Positions 20,472 through 30,900 of a stretch of DNA of 64,000 bases are shown piece by piece. How positions within the stretch are numbered: the stretch's first letter is position 1; each line of letters starts with the position of its first letter. Under the pieces are notes generated by a model. The model was given only the letters and a program-made list of their open reading frames with translations, was not told the origin of the DNA and made no database searches. The stretch spans positions 256,789,138 through 256,853,137 of the forward strand of contig OW240912.1 of the NCBI GenBank assembly GCA_933207985.1, given 5' to 3'. The stretch is from Pelobates cultripes. Its lineage: Eukaryota > Chordata > Amphibia > Anura > Pelobatidae. A program made the position numbers and the translations under genes.

Positions 20472-23400
20472 ATGGAGACGGATTATGCTACATTAAAACG
20501 GCAGACACTGAAAGAACTGCTGGAAGCTAGAGGAAAGACAGCTAGCAACAAATCCAAAGCAGTGCTGATTGCTGAACTCATGGAGGGTGACCGAGCTCAC
20601 AACAGCACCCCCCCCCCCAGCCAGGGAAGAAACCCCGTACCAAAAGGAACTGAGAACCCGGCTGGAGTTTTTACCGCAGCCAGTACCCCTGGACATCCTG
20701 ACGGTCGGCACAACACCACCAGGGAGCACCGTCCAGGGCAGAATCCATTACTGCCTCCATCTGCGGTCAGGTGAAACCAAAGATACCGTATCATGCCTTC
20801 AAAACGTTCTGTGAGGAGAAGGACGAAATTGATGGATACTTACAGGACTTTGAGCGGCTATGTGAGCAGAGGCATACTCCCCAGGGAGGACAGCAAAGAC
20901 TATCCCAAAGTGACAAGGGCTATACTCAAGAGGTATGCCATCACGCCCGAAGCTTATCGGCTCAAATTCTGTGGATTGCGCAAACCAGAGAAGGATTCGC
21001 ATGCAGAGTGGGCCCACAAGCTGGACCAAGCCTCGCAGGGGTGGATACAGGCGAGCCAAGCCACCACCATCGAGGAACTGCACCAACTTATGCTGCTAGA
21101 ACAGTTTTTTAATGGACTATCCCCGGAAGCACAAGAACGGGTGAGAGACCGCAAACCTCTCACCTTACCTGAAGCCGCTAGATTGGCGGACCAACATTTT
21201 GATGTCAGGAGACATCATGGGTCGTTTGTTTGATGTACAACCCAGCAAGATAACCTCCGCACCAGTCCACCCCACTCAGTTTAGACCGGCACAAGGGAAC
21301 CCACCACCTTCCTCTCGCTACAACGGCAGATCCAACATTCAGTGCCATACCTGCCGACAGTGGGGGCATATGTACAGAGAGTGCACACAGAACCGGAGCA
21401 GACAAGCATGGATCCAAGTGAGGCAGAACTCCACACCAAGGGCAGCGGCACATCACTACCAAGTAGAACCTGACACCCAAGAGTTGCTGAGCCTTCAGAC
21501 AGAGGAACCCTTGGGCGTTTTACACAAAGTGATGTCTGCCCAGGCCACTGACAACCGGCAGCATCATCGCCAAGTTGTGTTGGTGGGGGGGAAGGAAGTA
21601 CAGGGATTACGGGACTCAGGGATGACATTAAACCTGGTGGCCCCACATTTGGTTCCAGACACCGCTCACACTGGCGGGTCTGTGGCAGTCCGGGTGGCGG
21701 GGGGAGCCATGTACCGCCTACCCACCGCAAAGGTGCATTTGAACTGGGGTGCTGGGGAGGGGGTTGTGGAAGTGGCTATTATGAAGCAGTTACCCGCGGA
21801 TGTTGTATTGGGGAATGACTTGGGCCGGATGACTTCTGCATTTGTACCTCGGGCCCCTCTGCAAGAGGCCCACCCTGTGACTACTCGGCAACAGGCTCGC
21901 ACCACGGTTCCACCAACACACTCAGGTAAGAGACCGTGACTCACCCTTGACCTATATGACCTGGGACATCCCGACCACCTTTGAAGCCGAGGTCCAGACA
22001 GACCCCACGTTACAGGTGTTCAGGGATAGAGTATGCACTGATCAGGCCGGGCTAGAGGGGGAGCGGTACATTTGGAAGAAAAGGCTATTATACAGGATAG
22101 CAGAGAGGGTGATAGGGGGCTCTGTCCCAGTGAAAACAAAGCAGTTAGTAGTTCCCCAAAAATATAGACCGGAGCTTTTGAGAATAGCTCACGATATTCC
22201 CCTCTCTGGCCATTTAGGTATGACCCGTACCCGTTACCGGCTGACACACGCCTTCTTCTGGCTGGGAATTTCCAAAGATGTGAGGCATTACTGTACCTCA
22301 TGTGACATATGTCAGAGAGTAGGTAAGAGGGGGAACCGCCACAAAGCGAAACTGTGCCCCCTTCTCATCATTGAGGAACCTTTTAGCCGCGTGGCCGTAG
22401 ACATAGTGGGGCCGCTACCTAAGCCTAGTCCCTCTGGGAAGTGGTATATCCTAACCGTGGTGGACTACGCCACCAGGTATCCTGATGCTATCGCCCTATC
22501 CAATATCCACACTGAAACAGTAGCGGAGGCCCTGATGAAAATCTTCTCTAGGGTAGGATTCCCTCAGGAGATAATCTCAGACAGAGGGACCCAATTTACA
22601 GCCGAGGTCACCCAGCAATTGTGGAAGCTATGTGGCATTAAGCCAATCGTTAACTCTGCTTACCATCCCCAATCCAACGGATTATGCGAAAGATTCAATG
22701 GTACCCTAAAGCAGATGCTCCGTACGTTTGGAGAGGCTCATAAGGACTGGGAACGATTTCTTCCTCATCTGCTATTTGCCTATTGGGAAGTACCACAAGA
22801 ATCTACCGGCTTTTCACCGTTTGAGCTGTTGTTTGGGAGAAGAGTACGGGGACCGTTGGACCTGATTAGAGAGCATTGAGAGGGAGAGAGTAGCGCAGAT
22901 GGGACCCCTATTGTGCCATACTTGCTGGCGTTCAGGGACTGCTTGGAGGAATTGTCCCAGGCAGTACGCACCAACCTCCAGGCCGCCCAACAACGGCAGC
23001 GCCGCTGGTATGACAGGGGGGCCAGAGACCGTAGTTTTCAAGTGGGACAAAAGGTGTTGATTCTCAAACCCGTCCACACAGACAAACTGCAGGCCATCTG
23101 GCAGGGCCCATACCAGGTGGTAGAGCAAAGATGCGACACCACCTATGTGATCGGCCCATGCTCCGGGGTAGGGAAGAGACGCATGCTCCATGTGAACATG
23201 CTCAAACCCTACCACGAGAGGACCGAGGATGTAGCCGCCATATGCACGCCCGCCTCAGAAGATCAGGAGAATCTGCCACTACCTGATCTGCTAGAGCAGG
23301 AAGAGCAAACAGAGCCTTCCAAGGGGGTTCAACTGGGGGAGCGGCTAAGCCCTCAAGAGCGAACCCAGGTACAGGAGCTGATAGCGGTTTCTAAGGTTTC

Positions 23401-24714
23401 TCCAACTTGCCTGGGTACACTCCGCTAGCCACCCACCGAGTGGAAACTCCTGGACAGCTACCGATGTGGCAGACCCCATATCGGATTCCTGAATCCGTCC
23501 GGGAACATATGAGGAAAGAAATCGAGGAGATGCTGCAGTTAGGGGTTATCGAACACTCAGCCCCTGGACATCACCGGTAGTCCTGGTCCCCAAAAAGGAT
23601 GGTACAACCTGATTCTGTGTGGACTACCGGAGGCTGAACGACAAAACCGTGTCTGACGCCTACCCGATGCCCCGGATAGACGAGCTGCTGGATAGGATGG
23701 CCAGAGGCCAGTATCTTACTACAATAGATTTATGTAAGGGATACTGGCAAATTCCACTAGCTGAGGATGCCATCCCCAAGTCGGCGTTTGTCACCCCGTT
23801 TGGCTTGTACCAGTTTAGAGTCCTGCCATTCGGGATGAAGAACGCCCCCGCAACCTTTCAGCGGATGTAGATCNNNNNNNNNNNNNNNNNNNNNNNNNNN
23901 NNNNNNNNNNNNNNNNNNNNNNNNNNNNNNNNNNNNNNNNNNNNNNNNNNNNNNNNNNNNNNNNNNNNNNNNNACTTGCAACACATAGGGCCAGTAATAG
24001 ACCGTATTGGAGAGGCAGGGTTGACACTAAAGCCTAGGAAGTGTCACATAGGGATGGCTGAAATGCAGTATTTGGGCCACCGGGTAGGAAATGGGCAACA
24101 AAAGCCTGAGCCAGCGAAAATCGAAGCTGTAGCTAAGTGGCCCACCTCTAGGACCAAGACCCAAGTCCTCGCTTTCCTGGGTACCGCCGGCTACTATAGG
24201 AAATTCGTACCCAACTACAGTGCCCTGGCCAAACCCCTGACCGACCTGACGCGCAAGAACCTACCCAGACAGGCCATCTGGGCCCCAGAGTGTGAACAGG
24301 CATTTACCCAACTTAAGACGGCTTTGACTAATGCTCCTGATCCAACTAAACGCTTCAATGTTTGGATTGGGAGCAGTACTGAGCCAAGTTGGAGCAGATG
24401 GCGGAGAACACCCTGTAGCTTATTTAAGCCAGAAATTGTTACCCCGAGAAGTGAGCTACGCCGCCATCGAAAAAGAATGCCTGGCCGTGGTGTGGGCCCT
24501 GAAAAAGTTACAACCATATCTCTATGGGCAACCCTTTTCCTTGCTCACAGATCACAACCCGTTGGTGTGGCTGAACCGGGTGGCTGGGGACAACACCAGG
24601 CTGCTGCGCTGGAGTTTGGTGCTGCAGCCTTTTGACTTTACCATTCATTATCGCCCTGGGAAACAAAACGGTAACGCCGACGGGTTATCTCAACAGACTG
24701 ACCTTGAAAAGTGA
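20472..24714 (+). pseudogene. Gmr1-like B gag-pol, frameshifted
   Basis: Gag starts METDYATLKRQTLKELLEAR, a SAP-like helix-turn-helix also seen in C and D. A CX2CX4HX4C knuckle (CHTCRQWGHMYREC) lies near 21344. Protease LRDSG is near 21610. Integrase (21947-23200) has HHCC (GHLG...CTSCDICQ) and D, D, E in AVDIVGPL, SDRGTQF and NGLCERFNGT. RT (from about 23440) and RNase H (to TGA 24714) follow. Breaks: frameshifts near 20600 and in the 20770-20800 region, TGA at 21937-21939, TGA at 22877-22879, and frameshifts near 23390, 23565 and 24340. The RT palm is in the N gap. Confidence 0.85.
23874..23973. other. Assembly gap (100 N)
   Basis: Exactly 100 N, the usual size for a gap of unknown length. 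It hides the YxDD region of element B. Confidence 0.99.
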
Positions 24715-24795
24715 TCTGTGAGCCCTCCTCCGGACATCCCCAAGCCGATCCGTTGGGATCAGACTGTGTATGCCAGCTTGGTTCTGGCGGAGCAT

Positions 24796-25794
24796 TGTGG
24801 CAAACCTAGCCACTTGGACATGATACAGAGACTGTGGCTTTAAGGGTTGCCTGTATGGTTGTGGGGATATGTATGTTCCTGGGTGTAATGTATGCTGACT
24901 GTATAGTATTGTATTGCCTGTATTAGCTATCTGCCGAAAGCAGATAGCTGTATTTCATTTCGTTTCACGAACGGCATCTTTGCAGGCCTTTCGTGAACCG
25001 AATAAACCACCCTGTAATAGCCCACACATTAAAAGACGTGTGGAGCTTGTTAACTGATTGCAACAATGTTGCAATCGGTAATTAGAGGCTCTCCTAGGTG
25101 GCTGTCGTTCGACTACCCACCACGCGGCGGTCGGCCATCTTGGATCCTTTGTTCCTCCAGCGGTGTTTGGTCGTTGAGTGCGCGGTACTGAAAACGGCTA
25201 CTCTACGGCGCGAACACCGCTGGACTTCCAGGCCGTTCGGGAGTTCCAGGCCGTTCGGTATTTTATTCCCCATATGCCAATCGGTCTTTTAAATGCATGT
25301 TTTGGTGAATATTTTTTTCGTGTGCCGTTCGGTTGTTTTAGCTGGGATCTGAGCGGTAATCTCACGAATGATGCGCTCAGACCCCAGCTATCTACCGAAT
25401 GTCCATTCGTGCAAATCAACCTAATATTCGAAAAGTTGTGTGTTTTAATATAAATTGCCGGTTCTGCTGCACGGAGGGATAATCCACTTAACGGTACATT
25501 CCAGTGGGAGGATCCCTGTCGTGCAGCAGTGCCTGATGGGAGAAATGCTCTGTACTGTAAGTTCCCCACGTACTCCACTCCTGGAATACCCCTGGGATAC
25601 GACTCAGGAAACCCCTTGCATGGGGAATTGTACAAATTGTGGAGCCTGTGAATAAAGCCTCAGTTGACTCTCAGAACTGTGTTTCGTCCGGTTACTGGGA
25701 GATTTGGGATATTGCCTTACTTTTCAACGCTTGACTGTGGATTACCTTCTGAACCAGAGGAGATCGTGGGATTTAATATTGCCGCTCCGCTACA
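24796..25794 (+). mobile_element. Gmr1-like B 3' LTR
   Basis: Begins TGTGGCAAACCTAGCC, ends GCTCCGCTACA, and carries the same hairpin near 25346-25385. About 28 differences from the 5' LTR were counted by eye. No strong polypurine tract precedes it (GGTTCTGGCGGAGCAT), unlike element C. Confidence 0.9.
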
Positions 25795-26788
25795 AGGCTG
25801 ACGCCCTATCTAGGCAATTTGACATAGAGTCAGAACAAGAACATGAGACTGCCCCTATCATTCCACCTGAATGTATCATTGCCTCTGCTGTCCTTTCCTT
25901 GTCTTCTCCTCTTCTTTGTGCTATCAGTAGTCTCAGGCACCTAATGATAAACCTCATGATAGATTGTTTATTCCGTTGCTAGAAAGAGAGGAGGGACTAA
26001 GAGTGTTCCACGATAATGTGACAGGTGGACATCTGGGTATTAATAAAACTGTATCCGCTGTCTCCAGATAGTTTTGGTGGCCTTCTCTTAGAAAAGACAT
26101 CAGAGAGTATGTGGAGGCTTGTACTGTTTGTGTGGTTTCTAAGGTTCCCCATAAACTACCATCTGGGTTATTACAACCACTTCCTATACCCAGTTTTCCC
26201 TGGTGTCATTTGTCCACGGACTTCATTGTGGAACTCCTGATTTCTAAAGGCTATACCACCATCCTTATGGTGGTTTATCGCTTTTCAAAAATGGCACACT
26301 TTGTTCCGCTCAAAAAGATACCTTCTTCCCAAGATCTGGTTCATATATTTATACGTGAAATTGTCAGATTACATGGTATTCCACAAAATATTGTGTCAGA
26401 CAGGGGTTCCCAATTTGTGTCACGATTTTGGAGAGCATTTAATAAACAGTTGGGTATAGAATTGTCATTTTTATATTCGTACTATCCTCAAACTAATGGT
26501 GCGGCTGAGAGGGCCAACCAGTCGTTGAAACAATATTTGCAATGTTTTATTATTGGAACTCAGGAAAACGAAGTGCAGCTTGTTTCAAATTTCACCAGGT
26601 GGGTGATCGGGTATGGCGAAATATCATACTCAAGGTTCCTAGCATGAAGTTTGCACCCAGGTTTATTGGTCCCTTTCAAATTGTTCGGAGAATCAATCCT
26701 GTTTCATATTCTCTTGCACTTTGTGCCTCCTTGTGTATACCTAATCCATTTCATGAATCTTTGCTTAAGCCTCTTATCAGCAATAGGT
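25795..26788 (+). pseudogene. Gypsy A RNase H end and integrase
   Basis: Resumes with KADALSRQFDIESEQEHE, completing the RNase H motif cut by element B. A zinc-binding block follows (GGHLGINKTVSAV...ACTVCVVSK), then the catalytic core: first Asp in STDFIVEL, second in SDRGSQF, and Glu in NGAAERANQSLKQYL. After LQCFI the frame shifts and a piece typical of Gypsy elements (the 'STGVSPF' region) is deleted. FHQVGDRVW and MKFAPRFIGPFQIVRRI then form the GPY/F-like module, ending FHESLLKPLI where element C is inserted. Confidence 0.8.
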
Positions 26789-27884
26789 TGTGACAGATTC
26801 ATCTGCATTGTTGGTTCGTCTGTTTCCCTTTGTTCGCGGAATTGCCTGTTCATATACCCCCGTTCGTGTATTTGCAAAATGCCGATTGAAACTACCGAAC
26901 GAACGGCCACCCAGGAGAGGAGTGTGCTGCTGGTTAACCTCTTGGCCCCAATTAGAACGTTGTGGTTAACCGCAGACACCTCTCCATTCCATTCGTACGG
27001 GTGGTCGTCGTTAGCATGTCGACCACGAGGCAGCGGCCATTTTGGGACATACGAACACAGAGCGGTGTTCGGTACAAACTGTATGGACCTAAAAACGGAC
27101 ACTTAAACTACCGAACACCGCTGAAAAGCTGCTGCCTACCTTCCTTTTTCGACAAGGCATGCGAACGTCGGTCGTTCGGGAGTTTTGTTCAGTCGTATGG
27201 ACTTTTACCCCGACAGCCATCCCATGGAGTCATTCGTATCCCGAAGGACTGGTGAAAGACTTTGACTCCATGGCGATTCGACTAGATACATCGGATCTGA
27301 GCGCTATTCGGTGAAAACATGCCCTCAGATCCAGGCTGTCTGGGGATACGTTACACGAACCATATGCATTCGGTATTTCTGTAGTTGTGTATTTTAATGT
27401 CCTTTTGTCACTGTAATTTAAGATGGCGATGGTCTCTACCTTGGGAGATAATTAGGTTTCTTCACCAATTATCTCCAAGGTAAAGAAGACGGAATTATGG
27501 GCAAGATGGGAAGGGCTACTATTGAAGCCACTGCGATTGGCTACTGTACAATATGTGTTACAGTCTTCCACAAGGTCCCCTCGGGGAGTGTCCACCTTGT
27601 GGAGACCTGCATAAATACCGGGCAGGTAGCCCCCATTAAACAGATCTTCATTTGACCCTCAAGACGGAGCTTGGTCTCGTTTGTGGGGGGAATTATTATT
27701 GGGACAGCGCTTTCGTTATTTCTAGCTGTGGAAGGCGTTCGACTGTTTGGCTGATCGGGAGTTGCCGTGTTCGCGGACTTCGTTCGGGAGTTTGGCGATC
27801 GGCTGGATTTAAACCTGCATTTCTGGAGAAGGGGATTATTGCCTAAACGGCGGCTTCATCTACCCGACGGTACGTGTCGTAACA
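26789..27884 (+). mobile_element. Gmr1-like C 5' LTR
   Basis: TGTGACAGATTC...GTGTCGTAACA. Landmarks: the conserved hairpin at 27293-27332; an ATAAATA TATA-like box at 27611-27617 (CCTGCATAAATACCGG); ATTAAA at 27635-27640 as a likely poly(A) signal. R and U5 would follow. TATA and poly(A) lie close together, so R is probably short. Confidence 0.9.
27611..27617 (+). promoter_or_regulatory. TATA-like box of element C LTR
   Basis: CCTGCATAAATACCGGGCAG. The same box occurs in element D (63396-63402) and, diverged, in the minus-strand solo LTR (CTCATAAAAGCAG). Conservation across three LTRs supports a promoter role. Confidence 0.55.
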
Positions 27885-27886
27885 AT

Positions 27887-27904
27887 TGGTGGCAAGCGAC
27901 GGGA
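27887..27904 (+). promoter_or_regulatory. Primer-binding site of element C
   Basis: TGGTGGCAAGCGACGGGA, two bases after the LTR end. The first eight bases match a leucine-tRNA-type PBS, but the centre differs (AAGCGAC rather than GCGGT), as in element B. Confidence 0.65.
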
Positions 27905-27949
27905 TGAATCCTACAGCCCAGAAGGCCAGCTACACATCCCAGGTTGGAA

Positions 27950-30900
27950 ATGCAGTATGAGGAATTAAGGCGTGCTACCCTTAAAGATATATTGGAACGC
28001 AGAGGACGATCAGCGAGTAATCTCAAGAAAAGAGAGATTATTGCCATACTATTGGAAATGGATGCAGCACAGGGAACGGGAAGAGCTGATGTGCCTGGCA
28101 TACTGGAGTTAACACCCGAGGAGATACAGTTTAACCGGGCAGTTCAGATCAGGCTGGCACATTTTGGCCCCAACCCCGCAGCAGATATTGTGGTGCAAGT
28201 GCAAGCGGCAGTAGCAGCACAACAGGCGCTTCAAGGAAGAGGCGCTGCAGCAGCTGAGGTACTGTTTAATAATAATGGAAGGAGAAAAGTACCTTTTGCT
28301 GCATTTCGGAACTTTGTAGAAGCCGAAGGAGAAATTGATGGGTTCCTGGCGGACTTTGAAAGGCAATGTGCCTTGCACCAGGTACCCGCAGGAGAATGGG
28401 TCCCCATCCTCTCTGGGAAGTTATCCGGCCGGGCCAGTGAGGCGTTTCGGGCCATCCCAGAGGAGGAACTTACCAGCTACAGGGCAGTGAAAGATGCCCT
28501 TTTGGCCAGATACGCTGTGACCCCTGAGGCATACCGGCGGCGATTCCGGGATACTAACAAGCAGGCTGGTGATTCTTATGTTGAGTGGGCATGCCGAGTA
28601 CACCGCACCGCAGCCCACTGGATGGCAGGGTGCCAAGCGGTAACTGGGGAAGAGGTGCTGCAAGTATTTTTGTTGGAGCACTGTTTTGACCGCTTACCTG
28701 TAGGAGTCAGAGAGTGGGTTAGGGACCGCAAACCCGCTACCTTACCCGAAGCTGCTCGTCTGGCTGATGAGTACACTGATGCCAGGAAACTGGACCAGAC
28801 AGCAGCCAAGGTCCCTACCCGAGTGGAGTACAAACCAGCAGCCCCTCCAACCTCTGCAGTGTATCAACACCCAGCACAACGCACCCCCACCATGCCAACA
28901 GCGAACAATTACGTTCAGCCAGCCCGATTCAACGCCCGAGATTATTCACAGCCGATCCGTTGCTATGGGTGTAAGCAGTTGGGGCACAAGCGACCTGAGT
29001 GCCCATTAAACAATTCGAACCAAGCACAGTCGTGGAGAAGACCAGCCGGCGGAAATCAGCAGCCACCCCCACCTTCCGCTCACTGTCTTGAGCAGGAGGA
29101 ATTTTGGGGTATATTACACGAGGCGGATCCAGTACAAGCAGCGCAGCAGGATAACCGCCAACAGCACAGGCAGACCGTTAAACTAAATGGCAAAGCGGTA
29201 ACTGGTCTGAGAGACACCGGAGCCACTATGACTTTGCTCCAAAAGAACCTTGTGTCCGAACACCAGCACACTGGAGATACTGTGGCAGTGAGGGTGGCGG
29301 GAGGTGCAGTGTTCCGCTTACCGGTTGCCCGGGTTCACTTGGATTGGGGGGTGGGCTCTGGACACGTGAATGTGGGGGTCATGAAAGACTTACCGGCTGA
29401 TGTTTTGCTTGGGAACGACTTGGCCCCTTTGGTGTCCGCCTATGCTCCAATGGGACCTGCCGCTATCAACCCAGTGACTACCCGTGCCCAGACCCGTGCT
29501 GCTGGAACCAGCCCACCTGCTGCTGAGACCCAGGTAAGGACCGAGTCCCCGACTGGTACCCTAGGACCGACCTTTGTTAACTGGGACTCCCCAGAGGAGT
29601 TTGGGAGGGAAACTCAGACAGACTCGACCCTCCAGAAGTATAGGGACAGAGCGGATACTGAAGAGGAAGGATTAGATGGAGAATGGTATGAGTGGGTGGG
29701 GGACAGGTTATATAGGATCCCCAAGCTTTCCCCGAAGAGTGTTGTCCCTCCGCCGAATCGACAGCTGGTAGTGCCCGCGAAATACCGGCAGGAGATTCTG
29801 CGGATAGGGCATGATGTTCCGTTAGCTGGGCATCTAGGTTCCCGCCGCACAGCCTATAGGATCATGCAGAACTTTTTTTGGCCAAACTTCAATCAGGCTG
29901 TGCGGACATACTGCAGTACGTGTGACACATGTCAACGGATAGGAAAGCGGGGGGACCACCCAAGAGCTAGGCTTATGTCTATGCCTATCATTGGGGAGCC
30001 CTTTGCCCGCATAGCCGTTGACATTGTGGGTCCACTGGCCAGGGCTAGTCCATCCGGGAAGAAATATATTCTCACCGTGGTGGATTATGCCACTCGCTAT
30101 CCAGAGGCAGTAGCGCTGTCTAATATAGAGGCAGAGACAGTTGCTGATGCCCTGGTTAGGATTTTTACCAGAGTCGGGTTCCCTCAAGAGATTCTCTCTG
30201 ACCAGGGAACCCAATTCACCGCTGTGCTCACCCAGCAACTGTGGAAGGTGTGCGGTATTAAACCGCTGCTTAGCTCACCTTACCATCCACAGACTAACGG
30301 TCTCTGCGAGCGATTTAATGGCACCCTCAAACAGATGCTGAGGACCTTTTCTGACACTTGCAGAGACTGGGAGCGATTCCTGCCTCATCTGTTGTTTGCC
30401 TACAGAGAGGTGCCTCAGGAATCTACTGGGTTCTCCCCCTTTGAGTTGCTATATGGGAGAAGGGTCCGCGGACCCCTAGATCTCATTAGAGGCCACTGGG
30501 AGGGGGAGACAGAGCAGGAAGGGACCCCCATAGTGCCATATGTTCTGGAACTCCGGGACCGCATGGAGAAACTGTCCCTAATGGTAAGGGAGAATCTCCA
30601 GGTGGCTCAGGGGAGACAGAAGAGGTGGTACGATCGGGGTGCCCGACAGCGAGTTTTCCAGGTTGGGCAGAAGGTACTAGTGCTCAAACCTGTGAAGGCG
30701 AACAAGATGCAGGCATCTTGGCAGGGCCCGTATAAGGTGTTAGCACAGATATGTGATACTACCTACCTTATAGCCAGCTGTTCAGATGAAAGGATCCAGC
30801 GATCCTTCCATGTGAACATGCTAAAGGAGTATCAGGAGAGACCGGAGAATGTCGCTGCAGTATGTGCCCCTGCTGCAGATGATACAGAAAGTTTACCCTT

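Larger units (their letters stand above)
19372..25794 (+). mobile_element. Gmr1-like Ty3/Gypsy element B, complete but dead
   Basis: TGTGGCAAAC...CCGCTACA, flanked by the 5-bp duplication AGGCT (19367-19371 and 25795-25799). LTRs of 1000 and 999 bp differ by roughly 3% by eye, so it is older than element C. The internal order is gag, protease, integrase, RT, RNase H. A 100-N gap (23874-23973) hides the RT active site. Confidence 0.9.

Noticed and set aside
21205..21944. Minus-strand frames of 91-149 aa opposite element B gag/protease
   Set aside because: Antisense shadows of a recognised coding region.
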